Positions 9,910-19,597 of a DNA stretch of 64,000 bases are shown here, one piece after another. Within the stretch, counting starts at the first letter, position 1; each line of letters opens with the position of its first letter. The position numbers and the translations under genes were made by a program. This DNA comes from Bacillota bacterium (GTDB lineage: Bacteria; Bacillota_G; Limnochordia; DTU010): NCBI GenBank assembly GCA_012799255.1, contig JAAZLQ010000321.1, positions 1 to 64,000 of the forward strand. Direction: 5' to 3'. The notes under the pieces were generated by a model, which saw only the letters and a list, made by a program, of their open reading frames with translations, had not been told where the DNA came from and searched no databases.

Positions 9910-10299
9910 ATGCTTATGAAACTGATCATTTCCAATAGTTCAGAAGTGCCAATTTACGAGCAGATTAAACGCCAGATTAAAGCAGCAATCTTGTCTGGTG
10001 AGCTGCAGGAAGAGCAAGCATGCCCATCCCTAAGATCAGTTGCCAAGGAACTACGAATCAGTGTACTCACCGTATCGCGAGCTTACGCAGAGTTGGAAGC
10101 AGAGGGCTTCGTGAAGAATGTTCAGGGCCGTGGTTGCTTTGTGATGAAGCGGGGGCCGGAGTTAATCAGAGAACAACTAATCTGCCAAGTAGAAGAGGCA
10201 CTGTTTGAAGCAATTAGGGTGGCTCACTTGGCGGATTTATCCCCAGAGGAACTACACCATCTCCTGGATGTTTTACTGGAGATGAAATCTGCAGAGTGA
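9910..10299 (+). CDS. GntR-family regulator, YtrA subfamily
   Basis: About 129 residues: an N-terminal winged helix (PIYEQIKRQIKAAILSGEL, then LRSVAKELRISVLTVSRAY) and a short helical C-terminus with no large ligand domain, as in the YtrA group that controls ABC transporter operons. It likely represses its own operon of a 37-residue peptide, an ABC ATPase and a permease. One Ser/Pro-rich turn (CPSLRS) replaces the usual LPSxR. Starts at TTG 9907, ATG 9910 and ATG 9916 are all possible; the binding site is weak. Confidence 0.85.
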   Translation: MLMKLIISNSSEVPIYEQIKRQIKAAILSGELQEEQACPSLRSVAKELRISVLTVSRAYAELEAEGFVKNVQGRGCFVMKRGPELIREQLICQVEEALFEAIRVAHLADLSPEELHHLLDVLLEMKSAE

Positions 10300-10323
10300 T
10301 TTTACAGTAAAGGAGGTAAGTTT

Positions 10324-10437
10324 ATGGATTTGACAGTTGTGATCGTTGGCTTGCTGATCGGTATTGGAGTCCCTATTCGCAACAAACTTATCAGGGAGTA
10401 TAGGAAACAGAAGAACAAAAACACAGACAACTGGTAG
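10324..10437 (+). CDS. 37-residue single-span membrane peptide in ABC operon
   Basis: ATG 10324 follows a strong AAAGGAGGT (10309-10317). The product has one hydrophobic helix (VVIVGLLIGIGVPI) then a strongly basic tail rich in Lys, Arg and Asn. It sits between the GntR regulator and the ABC ATPase, starting 25 nt after the first and ending 13 nt before the second, so it is surely co-transcribed. The B. subtilis ytr operon also carries a small peptide (YtrG) next to YtrA; orthology is not claimed. It may be an accessory subunit of the transporter. Confidence 0.7.
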   Translation: MDLTVVIVGLLIGIGVPIRNKLIREYRKQKNKNTDNW

Positions 10438-10449
10438 GGAGCGTTGTAG

Positions 10450-11223
10450 ATGTGCCTTTTAGAAACTGTTGATCTTAAGAAGGATTACGGAGTTGAGCCA
10501 AACATCACCCATGCCCTGAACGGTCTTAGCTTCAAAGTTGCTAAGGGAGAGTTTGTAGGAATAATGGGCGCCTCAGGCTCAGGGAAAACTACGTTACTTA
10601 ATTGTATCTCCACGATAGATATCCCAACTAGCGGGCAGATTTTCTTGGATGGCAGAGATTTGCTGCAAATCAAGGATCGGGATCTTGCCCGGTTTAGGCG
10701 AGAAAACCTTGGATTCATTTTTCAGGACTTTAACCTGCTTGACACCTTAACTGTCCGGGAAAACATTGCTTTGGCGCTGGTGATCAACAAGGAAAATTCC
10801 AAGAAGATTGACTTTAAGGTTCAGGAAATCGCTACAAGATTGGGGATTCAGGATGTGCTGGGAAAGTTCCCCTATCAAGTCTCAGGTGGGCAAAAACAGC
10901 GCTGCGCTTGTGCCCGTGCCATTGTCAATCAACCCCACTTAATTTTGGCAGACGAACCAACTGGGGCCTTGGATAGTAGTTCTTCTCGCACTCTGATGGA
11001 AGCTATGCAGGAAATGAATGAAAGCCTGCGGGCTACAATCCTGATGGTAACGCATGATGCCTTTTCCGCCAGTTATGCTTCACGTATTTTGTTCTTAAAG
11101 GACGGAGTAATTTACGGTGAACTAGAGCGGGGGAGTCAAACCAGATCTCAATTCTTTGGACAGATCCTAGCGATCCTAGAAGAGTTAGGGGGGTATTCAG
11201 GATGTATGCCCGACTCAGTCTGA
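10450..11223 (+). CDS. ABC transporter ATPase, BceA/MacB-like
   Basis: 257 residues with Walker A GASGSGKTT, signature SGGQKQR, Walker B LILADEPTGALDS and an H-loop (MVTHD). This is the type that pairs with FtsX/BceB-like permeases in peptide-antibiotic detoxification. It overlaps the permease gene by 22 nt, so the two are translationally coupled. Unlike the second system at 24.1-28.7 kb it has no two-component system beside it and is under the GntR regulator instead. Confidence 0.92.
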   Translation: MCLLETVDLKKDYGVEPNITHALNGLSFKVAKGEFVGIMGASGSGKTTLLNCISTIDIPTSGQIFLDGRDLLQIKDRDLARFRRENLGFIFQDFNLLDTLTVRENIALALVINKENSKKIDFKVQEIATRLGIQDVLGKFPYQVSGGQKQRCACARAIVNQPHLILADEPTGALDSSSSRTLMEAMQEMNESLRATILMVTHDAFSASYASRILFLKDGVIYGELERGSQTRSQFFGQILAILEELGGYSGCMPDSV

Positions 11224-13151
11224 GAAACATGCGCCGGAGCCTCAGGAATTATGTGCTTTACTTCACGACGTTGACCTTAATTGTGGCATTAATGTACTCC
11301 TTTCTGTCGTTGAGCTTTTCGGACGATGTGAAGGGCCTCGCCGAGAATATTTCGCTGCTCACTAATGGCTTAATGTTGTTTTCGGTGGTCGTCGCCTTGA
11401 TCAGTGCCTTTATCACAAGTTACGCGATGAACTTTATCTTAGTGCAACGCAAGAAAGAGTTTGCTACCTATCTCCTTATGGGGATGGAAATCCGGACAGT
11501 TGTCCGCATTTTCCTTGGAGAGAGCTCTTTAATCGGACTTGGAGCTTTTTTTTGCGGTACCGTTATTGGAACTCTGTTTAGCAGCATTTTTGCCAGAATG
11601 GCCATGAGTATTTTCGCGGTTCCTTATACTTATCAACTCAGATTTTCTTTAAAAAGCATGGTCTTGTCCTTCTTGCTTTTTCTGCTCATGTATGGAATCG
11701 GTTTAGTCAAATCCAGCGCGGCAATTAGGCGCACCACGATCATTCAGTTGCTCTATGATCACGTAAGAAATGAAAACTATACTAAGCAAAGCCTTGGGTT
11801 GCACACTTTCTATCTGCTTGATTCTATCGCGATAATTGCCCTAGGCGGTATCATAATTGGCAGGGTAGTAAATGAGCCGAGCAACTTTGCTATGCTCTTC
11901 TTGATCAAGGGGGCTGCCCTCATTTTGCTCGGAGTATATGCTTTTTATCGTAGGTTTCCCGAGTTGCTAGTTACACTAATGGGTAGAAGAAAGAACCGGG
12001 TTTACAAAGAAGCTAACCTGTTCGCTTTAGGTGAGCTGCGTAGTCGGGTTAAGAGTTCAGGAAGAATGCTTGCTGTAACTGCACTTTTGTTGGCCTTCTC
12101 CCTGGCCACGATGTTTATCGGTTTGGTGATGGGGGCTGGATATAAAGCAAATATTGAGGCTGAATATCCCTATGATGTGACTGTTGCCCTCGATACCAAG
12201 GTTGCAGACTTTCAAGATGTACTAGACTTCATTGCTAGCAAAACCCCAATTAAGGACTACGTGTCTTACTACCTCTATAGGGATCCGTCTCTGCCGGTGG
12301 AGATTTTGGCGCTATCTGATTACAACCGCTTAAGGGAACAGCTTGGACTAGACCACAAGGTCTTAGCTGATGACCAGTATCTTGTTCATTGTGAATGGGC
12401 GTATCTCAAGGAAATCAAGAAGTCTTTAGCCCTGGAAAGCAGTATCACCTTGCTGGGAAAGACGCTAGTTTCCAATGAAGGCTTGGTTTTTTCTGAGCCG
12501 ATGGAGCAGGTACGCATGGTAGGTACAGAAGGTCGTGCCATCGTCGTGTCTGATGAAGTCGCTTTTTCATTGGAAACAAATCTGTCGCGCTTGGTAGTTT
12601 CCCTTACAGACGGTGGTGAGGCAGAACTACGAGGTGAGTTAAACCGTTTTATCAGACAGGAATGGAAGCCGCAAGTTCTCTCCGCCCCCAGTGACCGAGT
12701 TACCATGAGTGTTACTGTCAAGGCCTGGGGAGTAGCCAACTCACTTTCTGGTTTTTCTGCCATGTCATTTTGTGGGTTGTACTTGAGCATCGTTTTTATC
12801 GTTCTGTCTTGTACCGTTTTAGGATTTGAACAGCTGGCTTCCATAGTTAGATCCAGACGATCCTACTCAATCATTTGGCACCTTGGGGTCTCAAATACAG
12901 AACGGAAAAGACTGATCTTAAAGGATCTAACTACCTTTTTTCTTATTCCAGCCGTTCTCCCTTGTGTTTTACTCTTAATCTTAGCTATTGGAAGTCATCA
13001 AGTGTTCGCAGCTTACATTGCACAGCCTAATACCATCCCATTTTATACGTTTGTAACATTGTCGGTTTTCGCCGTCTTGTACAGCTTGTACTTTGCAGCG
13101 ACCTATTTCATCTACAGCCGTTCAGTGCTTGGAACGGCGAGTAAAGTCTAA
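11202..13151 (+). CDS. FtsX-like ABC permease, BceB-type
   Basis: 649 residues with about ten predicted helices: the N-terminal pair plus FtsX core, and a large soluble loop (about residues 315-510) between helices 8 and 9. That arrangement marks BceB-type permeases that bind peptide antibiotics or lipid-linked substrates. ATG 11202 lies inside the ATPase gene. A terminator follows at 13204. Confidence 0.88.
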   Translation: MYARLSLRNMRRSLRNYVLYFTTLTLIVALMYSFLSLSFSDDVKGLAENISLLTNGLMLFSVVVALISAFITSYAMNFILVQRKKEFATYLLMGMEIRTVVRIFLGESSLIGLGAFFCGTVIGTLFSSIFARMAMSIFAVPYTYQLRFSLKSMVLSFLLFLLMYGIGLVKSSAAIRRTTIIQLLYDHVRNENYTKQSLGLHTFYLLDSIAIIALGGIIIGRVVNEPSNFAMLFLIKGAALILLGVYAFYRRFPELLVTLMGRRKNRVYKEANLFALGELRSRVKSSGRMLAVTALLLAFSLATMFIGLVMGAGYKANIEAEYPYDVTVALDTKVADFQDVLDFIASKTPIKDYVSYYLYRDPSLPVEILALSDYNRLREQLGLDHKVLADDQYLVHCEWAYLKEIKKSLALESSITLLGKTLVSNEGLVFSEPMEQVRMVGTEGRAIVVSDEVAFSLETNLSRLVVSLTDGGEAELRGELNRFIRQEWKPQVLSAPSDRVTMSVTVKAWGVANSLSGFSAMSFCGLYLSIVFIVLSCTVLGFEQLASIVRSRRSYSIIWHLGVSNTERKRLILKDLTTFFLIPAVLPCVLLLILAIGSHQVFAAYIAQPNTIPFYTFVTLSVFAVLYSLYFAATYFIYSRSVLGTASKV

Positions 13152-13203
13152 AACCTTTGGTCATAGACCAAGGAGGCAATCCGCCGAGGATACCTGAACA
13201 TCA

Positions 13204-13245
13204 AAACACCCCGATTTGGGACTTAGTCCTTTTTGAGGGGTGTTT
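13204..13245. terminator. Terminator between convergent ABC permease and XRE gene
   Basis: Stem AAACACCCC (13204-13212) pairs with GGGGTGTTT (13237-13245), enclosing a 24-nt loop, with T-rich sequence on the plus-strand side. It probably serves both converging genes. Confidence 0.65.
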
Positions 13246-13251
13246 CTTCAT

Positions 13252-14340
13252 CTATATTGGCTTAGCATAAGTACTTTGATACCAGTTTTCAATTTCCTGA
13301 AACACTGGAGTTGATCGCACATTGTCGAAAGCCGAGTCTTTAATGTATCTAGTCACCATCATTTGATGGACAACTGTATGATCCCCAGTGTAAATGGATA
13401 GCAGTGCCCGTGATCGGCGCCAGCTACCCAGTTCTTGTGAGCTGGCAACCTTTACTTTCATACTGCTCTTTGTAAACATACTCGTGAAGTTAAGTAACAG
13501 TTCCACAGCATCGTTGTCTCTGCCTTGTTCAAGATAATGTTTGGCTCCCGCAAGGACCACAGTAAGGTAGGCGAGGGGGGCAAGACGATTTAGTTGAATC
13601 ATTTGAGCAATCTGTGTAACCGCTTTCAAAAACGTCTCTACTTGATTGTCTTCCCCCATGAAGTCAATAAGCTGAGCGCTTGTCAATAAGATACTGGAAA
13701 GGTTAAGTAAGAAAGAGGTGCGAACAATGCCCTTGGCTTGAAAGAGATCTCCTCGTTCCATGATCGCTTCTGCCAACAGAGGCTCCGCCAGGCTATGGTA
13801 ACCCACTTCTGCCTCCAATACCCCAGCGGCCTCCTCAGTTCTTCCCATTAATAGACTACACACAGCCTGCATCTGCCTTGCCCTCAATTTGAGTGCCGGA
13901 TCTTTACTTTCGCGTGCGACTCTCTGAAAAAGCATGAACGCTTTTTGCTGTACAGCTTTGGTTTCTTCCGGGAGGCGCGTTTTGGCACTATAGGTGATCA
14001 ATAATTGACCTATGGAAAACAGCAGGGGCCAGGACGATGCATAGCGGCAAATAAAATGGTTACATGTTGTCTTTACCTCAGAAAAGGATTGCTGTTCAAA
14101 GCACTCAGATAGTTTATCACATACACGAACGACCTCCTCCATTGAAACCTGCGATTCGTAACCCAAGAGTTCATCAACCGTTATTTCAAAATATCCAGCT
14201 AAGACCGGAAGTAAACTGATATCGGGACAGGTTTGTCCGAGTTCCCACTTGGACACAGCTGACTTTGAGACGCCAACACATGCAGCCAGCTGTTCCTGAG
14301 TGACGCCTTTTTTAAGGCGCAAATGAGACTTAGTTAGCAA
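13252..14340 (-). CDS. XRE-family regulator with helical-repeat C-terminus
   Basis: About 362 residues: an N-terminal Cro/C1-type HTH (KKGVTQEQLAACVGVSKSAV), then a long all-helical region that resembles the TPR-like ligand domain of Rgg/PlcR-type regulators. Such proteins often sense small peptides, but no cognate peptide gene was found. The usual extra ten residues before the HTH seem missing. The best available start is TTG 14340, with no clear binding site, so the 5' end may be damaged or use a non-standard start. Confidence 0.75.
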   Translation of the reverse strand: MLTKSHLRLKKGVTQEQLAACVGVSKSAVSKWELGQTCPDISLLPVLAGYFEITVDELLGYESQVSMEEVVRVCDKLSECFEQQSFSEVKTTCNHFICRYASSWPLLFSIGQLLITYSAKTRLPEETKAVQQKAFMLFQRVARESKDPALKLRARQMQAVCSLLMGRTEEAAGVLEAEVGYHSLAEPLLAEAIMERGDLFQAKGIVRTSFLLNLSSILLTSAQLIDFMGEDNQVETFLKAVTQIAQMIQLNRLAPLAYLTVVLAGAKHYLEQGRDNDAVELLLNFTSMFTKSSMKVKVASSQELGSWRRSRALLSIYTGDHTVVHQMMVTRYIKDSAFDNVRSTPVFQEIENWYQSTYAKPI

Positions 14341-14491
14341 GATGTTTTGGAAACAACAAAGGGTGGAGTTGTGGATGTTTAGTTGACTCTACTCCAAGAA
14401 AATGACAAAGGAACTCCACAGCTGTTTAGTAGGCGAAATGTGGATGGAGCACGAAAAATGTCAATTAACTACCAGCAAGGAGATGAATTGC

Positions 14492-15364
14492 GTGAAGAGT
14501 TTACGGATCAAATTAGTTCTCAGCTATGTAGTAGTTCTTTTTCTTCTAGTTGTCGTTGCCATAATCAGTTATTCCTCAATTACATCATTTGGTAATCAAG
14601 TAAGAACCCTAGTAAGGGAAGACTTTGTTCTGCTAGAAAGTTACCATCAGTTAAGCCATGCAATTACAGAACGGTTAGCCCTTGCCCGTGGGTATCAGCT
14701 CTACCCGACTAATACATCCTTTTATGATGACTTCCGTTCCCGCACCAGGGAGATAGACTTACTGGAACAAGAACTTCTTAAAAACGAACGTGCCCAGTCT
14801 ATTTATCCCTTGATAGAAATGAGTCGGGAGTGGGCAACAGCCGCAGAGAATAACGTCTTTGCTCTGATCAATGTAGGTGATCTTGCCGGGGCTGAAGCAA
14901 ATGCCAAGCCATTAGTGGCCCTGGGCAACGAGATTCTTGAAGGGTTCGATACAGCTTTGAATCAAGAGCGTCATTATGTGAATCAAAGGGAAGATGAGTT
15001 AGCTAACCTACGTTCCAATTCTACTAGGGCAGTTGTCATTTTTTCCTTAGCTGCTTGTGCTAGCGGCCTACTTCTTGCTTTCCTGTTAGCCAACTCCATA
15101 GCTAACCCTATAGTAAACGTTTCAGAACGGCTAAAATTAGTGGCAGACGGAGATTTAACGGGTACGGAGTTGTCTGTGCGCGCTAAAGATGAGGTCGGGC
15201 AATTGGTGTCAGCCCTCAACCACGTTGTTTTCCAGCTCCGGGAAATGGTTTTGACCTTAGATAATGGTGCCGTGGAGTTGGCTTCCAGTAGTGAACAACT
15301 TTCGGCCTCCACCGAAGAAAATGGTGCAGCTGTTCTTTGGCCACTTCCACCTATGGTTTGTTGA
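14492..15364 (+). pseudogene. Chemoreceptor truncated at start of signalling domain (receptor A)
   Basis: GTG 14492 follows AAGGAG (14477-14482). It encodes a transmembrane helix, a four-helix-bundle sensor (about residues 30-190), a second helix, HAMP (LKLVADGDLTG) and the first adaptation helix, up to STEENGAAV. There a chemoreceptor normally continues for another 250 residues; instead eight unrelated residues and a stop follow. The sequence after about 15335 belongs to a different receptor. With no signalling tip it cannot act on CheA. Confidence 0.75.
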
Positions 15365-15372
15365 GAAGGAAC

Positions 15373-17166
15373 ATGATTGATCAACTCCAAGGTAGCGGTT
15401 TGGATCTCGCGAACCAAGCTAGGCAGAGATTGATCGACAATAATAGAGCCCTAGAAACAATCGAAGGCGTGTTGGAGGACAAAATACTGGGTGTGGCCAG
15501 AACAGTTGTTAGTAATCAGGACCTCTTGGGCAATGAGTACTTATCTCAATTAGCTATTGATCAAGAAGTGGATGCTATTCACTGGTATAACAAGGATTTC
15601 CAAATTATCCATTCCGCCTTTGACATAGACATGGGTTGGATAGCTCCTGCGGATAATCCCATCCGCTATTTTAGTTCATCGGGTATGCAGGAGTGGACTG
15701 AAGAAATCCGACAAGCAGTCGGGACAGAGAATTTTTATAAGTACGGATATGTCAGGGGGCCACAGGGGCAAATTGTGCAAGTGGGGATCCTGGCCAATGC
15801 AGTGCAGAGTTTAACGGACGACTTTAGTGCCCAAAACCTGGTTGATGCTTTAGCAACCAATGAGGGAATAGTCTATGCTGCTATTATTAGTAAGGACCGG
15901 GTTAATACTGCCCACAGCAATCCAGAGCGAATCGGTGTCACCTTAAATGATCCGGGGACCATTGCGGCAGCTCAGCGTGGCGAAGATTATGCTTCGGAGT
16001 ATTACTACGAGGCAGAAGCGGTTACGGTTTATGATATCTTGTTACCGCTTGTCATTGACGGTGAACATGTGGGGGCAATCAACATTGGCTTGTCCATGGA
16101 TGAAGTTTATGACGCAATCAAAGAAGTCTTGGTGAGCATCGTCATTATTGGTCTAGTGTCCTTTGTGGTTCTCGGTGGAATCCTGGTGACAATTTCTCTA
16201 GGAATTATCAACAGTCTGAAGGTTAACCAGACCCATCTCGCTTACATGGCCAAAGGCGATTTTTCCCAAGAAATTCCTGCCAAGTATCTAGATAAGCAAG
16301 ATGAGTTTGGGGAGATGGCTCGGGCTGTAGAAAATACACAGCTTTCCATTAAGAGAGTTCTCAATGAGTTGACCGAATCTGCACTCGAGGTGGCTGGAAC
16401 CAGCCAAGAGCTGTCTGCTTCTACTGAAGAGACCAGTGCTTCCATCCAGGAGGTTGCCAGCACGAGCAATGAGTTTGCATCTACGGTAGAACAGATGAAC
16501 AACAACTCTCAAGCTGTAACTAAATCTGCGCACCAAATTCTCGATGCCACCCAAGCTGGTAGCGAGAGTGTAAACCAGGCCATTTCTAGTACTGCAGAAC
16601 TGAAAGATATGATGCAGGAGATCGCGACTATTGTTGAAGGTTTGGGGCACCAGTCACAGGAAATCAGCGAAATCGTTGGTGTAATCACAGGTATTGCCGA
16701 ACAGACCAATCTCTTGGCGCTCAATGCGGCAATTGAAGCAGCTCGCGCAGGTGAACATGGTCGCGGGTTCGCAGTTGTCGCGGATGAAGTACGGAACCTT
16801 GCGGAGCAATCAGCTGGCTCCACCAAGCGCATCACTGACCTGATCCAAAGCATTCAAGCGGAGACTCGGCGTACCATTGCCGGCATTGAGCAAGGGGCTG
16901 AACAGGCAGAAAAGAATGCTCAGATTGTGGGTCAAACCGGTAATCTGATGATGGAAATTATCGACTCCATCACAAGTATCATTGAGCAAATTGAAGAGTT
17001 TTCAATCGGAGTCAATGAAATCAATACGGGTAGCCATGAGCTTGCGGCAACCACTGAGGAACAATCTGCCTCCATTGATGCCATTGCCCAATCTGCTCAA
17101 AATCTCAGTAACATGTCAGAACGTTTACAGCAACTGGTTTCCCAGTTTAAACTCAGTAAGTATTAA
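15373..17166 (+). CDS. Chemoreceptor lacking its first transmembrane helix (receptor B)
   Basis: About 597 residues: a CACHE-like domain directly from the start, one transmembrane helix (about 253-277), HAMP and a full signalling hairpin ([19 protein letters not shown] tip). Receptors of this kind have an N-terminal signal-anchor helix, which is absent; the open frame extends upstream only to a TTG at 15337 ([12 protein letters not shown]), then merges with receptor A in another frame. ATG 15373 is only 2 nt from AGAAGGA, so initiation may be poor. Without the first helix the sensor would stay in the cytoplasm. It is probably damaged though its signalling half is intact. Confidence 0.75.
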   Translation: MIDQLQGSGLDLANQARQRLIDNNRALETIEGVLEDKILGVARTVVSNQDLLGNEYLSQLAIDQEVDAIHWYNKDFQIIHSAFDIDMGWIAPADNPIRYFSSSGMQEWTEEIRQAVGTENFYKYGYVRGPQGQIVQVGILANAVQSLTDDFSAQNLVDALATNEGIVYAAIISKDRVNTAHSNPERIGVTLNDPGTIAAAQRGEDYASEYYYEAEAVTVYDILLPLVIDGEHVGAINIGLSMDEVYDAIKEVLVSIVIIGLVSFVVLGGILVTISLGIINSLKVNQTHLAYMAKGDFSQEIPAKYLDKQDEFGEMARAVENTQLSIKRVLNELTESALEVAGTSQELSASTEETSASIQEVASTSNEFASTVEQMNNNSQAVTKSAHQILDATQAGSESVNQAISSTAELKDMMQEIATIVEGLGHQSQEISEIVGVITGIAEQTNLLALNAAIEAARAGEHGRGFAVVADEVRNLAEQSAGSTKRITDLIQSIQAETRRTIAGIEQGAEQAEKNAQIVGQTGNLMMEIIDSITSIIEQIEEFSIGVNEINTGSHELAATTEEQSASIDAIAQSAQNLSNMSERLQQLVSQFKLSKY

Positions 17167-17175
17167 AGATTGATC

Positions 17176-17207
17176 AGGTGGTTGAAGCAATTCAACCACC
17201 TTTTTTT
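17176..17207 (+). terminator. Rho-independent terminator after chemoreceptor
   Basis: A perfect 11-bp stem (17176-17186 with 17191-17201), GCAA tetraloop and seven T. Confidence 0.92.
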
Positions 17208-17319
17208 ATGTGGTAAGGACTGCATCTCTCCCACCAGCTTTACAAATTACAGGATTAACAAAAGGTTTTTGCTAATGTGTGTAAAAGATTAATATATCTG
17301 ACGGAAGCGGGGTGCACAG

Positions 17320-19557
17320 ATGAAGAGATCTATTAGTATCCGTCCTTATATCGCTGTGATTATGATAGTCGTCGCCGTCTTTGTAGTTTCAAACTTCTTA
17401 TTAGTTCGCGCGATTCGTAACTACTTCCTGAAGTCTCTGGAAACAGAGTACGTTAACTACGCGAGTATTTATTCCCATGGACTAACCAAGACAGCTGAGG
17501 CTTACCGCATCATCAATGATATGCTAGAAAGGCGGATCATTAGTTCAAATCGTACTATTGCCCTAAATCCTGATCACATAACCAATGAATCCTTGGTTGC
17601 TTTGGCTGATACACTTGCAGTGGATGAAATCTACCTCTACAACCCTCAAGGCGAGATCATCTTTTCTACCCGGGATGCCTATTTGGGGTGGCAGGCACTT
17701 CCTGGGCACCCGGTGCATGATTTCATGATCAGTGGTGCCAAGTCACTGGTCGAAGATATCAGACGTGATACCGAATCAGAAGACTACTACAAGTACGGCT
17801 ATTTTAGGTTGGATGATGGTCGTTTTCTCCAGCTTGGAGTCAGGGCGGATTTGGTGGAAGATTTTCAAGCTCCCTTTGAGGTTCAAAAACTAATAGAAGA
17901 AATCAACGGTCTTGGTATTTTGGATTATGTCCTGTTTGTGGATGAGAATTATACTGTTACTGCCAGTAGTCGTCCAAGCTACATTGGTCGGCAAATGGAA
18001 GATGCTAGAATTAGGTCTGCCATTAAGGATCAGGTTACTCATGCTGTCCTAGTTCAGGCGCGGGACGGCAGCGGAGAAATTTACAACATCTCTGTTCCGG
18101 TTTTTGAAGGTGATCGCTTTCTCGGCACATTACTGATTGGTGAATCCACAGAAGGTACAGAAGCGATAGTACGAATTGCGACCACCTTGGGTATAGTGTT
18201 AACAACTGTAGCCTTTGGAGGCTTTGTCTACGTGATGGTTTCCAATTTTAGGACCAATAAGTTGTTGGCAGCGCTGGCCTACGAAGATTCCTTAACTGGT
18301 TTGCCGAACAAGGCTTTTCTGGAGGAGTTGCTGACCGAGGAACTAGCTAACCCTACTAGGGGCAAGAAAGCAGTTGTAATGATTCACTGTCGCAATTTGG
18401 GTGAGATTAACTCCACTTACGGTTTTGATGTTGGCGATCGAGTTATGCAGATTCAAGCGGGCAGACTGCAACAGTTCGCCCGTGATTATGGTCAATTATT
18501 CAGGTTTGCTGGCAATCGTTTCGTGCTCTATGTAAGCACTTACAGGGATCGTGACGAACTATCTGCTCTAGTAGAACAGGTAAGAGCAAGTTTGGAGCAG
18601 AGTATAGATTTTGTGACTAAGCGGATTTCCACGAGAATTGGTGTTGTCGAATTAAGTGAGTCCCATAGCGGGGCCGCGGAGGTCCTCGCTCAAGCATCCT
18701 TAACCATCCATTATCTGGAAAGTGGCAACTCCAATGGAAGTTATGCCTTCTTCGATGCCCATGTGGAAAAAAGCATTCACAGACAAGAAACCATTGCGGT
18801 CGAAATGGAGGAGTTCCTTTCAGGCGGAAAAACCGGCACTTTTTTCCTTCAATACCAGCCCAAAGTGTCCTTAACATCCAATCAGATTGTTGGTTTCGAA
18901 GCTTTGTCGCGAATGAACTCGCCAACTCTTGGTATGGTATCGCCTGGTGAGTTTATTCCCATCGCTGAGCGGCAAGAGATGATCATTCCTTTGGGCTATT
19001 GGGGACTTGAGACTGCTTGCCAGTTCATTAAACTGTTAGCGGACAAAGGTCATGGGGATCTCTATGTGGCGGTAAACATTTCGGTAATTCAACTCTTGCA
19101 GGACGACTTTCCGGAAAAGGTGAAAGAGATTGTGGAGCGGGCAGGTGTTAGAGCTGAAAAACTACAACTGGAAATCACCGAGTCCGTGTTTATTGAGGAT
19201 TTTGGAGATATCCAAGCTAAGCTCTGCCCATTGCGCGATCTAGGCGTCACCATCGCCTTAGATGACTTTGGTACTGGCTATTCTGCCTTATCCCGGATTG
19301 AGGAGTTACCAATCGATTATATTAAGATCGACAAGAGCTTCATAGATAACATTATGGTAAAGGACGAACAACGCCAGATTATTCAAGAGTTGATTACGAT
19401 GTGCCACAAATTGGGGCTCAAAGTAGTAGCCGAGGGAGTGGAGCACGAGGCACAGCGGGAGTATCTAGCAGAAAGCGGCTGTGATATCATGCAGGGTTAC
19501 TTGTTTAGTAAGCCCTTGGTCGAGGAAGCTGCCTTAGAAAAACTAAAGAGTGGGTAA
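17320..19557 (+). CDS. Membrane c-di-GMP phosphodiesterase (CACHE, degenerate GGDEF, EAL)
   Basis: 745 residues: a transmembrane helix (about 12-32), an extracellular CACHE-like domain (about 40-275), a second helix (about 285-308), a GGDEF domain whose site has decayed to AGNRF (about residue 397), and an EAL domain with intact FEALSRM (about 526) and DDFGTGYS. It should hydrolyse c-di-GMP, with the dead cyclase domain perhaps acting as a GTP sensor. The sensor resembles that of receptor B just upstream (both have the YYKYGY/FYKYGY segment), so the two may sense related ligands. ATG 17320 follows a GGGGTG site. Confidence 0.88.
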   Translation: MKRSISIRPYIAVIMIVVAVFVVSNFLLVRAIRNYFLKSLETEYVNYASIYSHGLTKTAEAYRIINDMLERRIISSNRTIALNPDHITNESLVALADTLAVDEIYLYNPQGEIIFSTRDAYLGWQALPGHPVHDFMISGAKSLVEDIRRDTESEDYYKYGYFRLDDGRFLQLGVRADLVEDFQAPFEVQKLIEEINGLGILDYVLFVDENYTVTASSRPSYIGRQMEDARIRSAIKDQVTHAVLVQARDGSGEIYNISVPVFEGDRFLGTLLIGESTEGTEAIVRIATTLGIVLTTVAFGGFVYVMVSNFRTNKLLAALAYEDSLTGLPNKAFLEELLTEELANPTRGKKAVVMIHCRNLGEINSTYGFDVGDRVMQIQAGRLQQFARDYGQLFRFAGNRFVLYVSTYRDRDELSALVEQVRASLEQSIDFVTKRISTRIGVVELSESHSGAAEVLAQASLTIHYLESGNSNGSYAFFDAHVEKSIHRQETIAVEMEEFLSGGKTGTFFLQYQPKVSLTSNQIVGFEALSRMNSPTLGMVSPGEFIPIAERQEMIIPLGYWGLETACQFIKLLADKGHGDLYVAVNISVIQLLQDDFPEKVKEIVERAGVRAEKLQLEITESVFIEDFGDIQAKLCPLRDLGVTIALDDFGTGYSALSRIEELPIDYIKIDKSFIDNIMVKDEQRQIIQELITMCHKLGLKVVAEGVEHEAQREYLAESGCDIMQGYLFSKPLVEEAALEKLKSG

Positions 19558-19560
19558 AAA

Positions 19561-19584
19561 AAGACTGCACAAGGCAGTCTTTTT
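19561..19584. terminator. Bidirectional terminator
   Basis: Stem GACTGC (19563-19568) with GCAGTC (19574-19579), flanked by A5+ and T6, so it can act on both strands. It separates the EAL gene from the convergent flavoprotein gene. Confidence 0.85.
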
Positions 19585-19597
19585 TGATTAATCCGTT

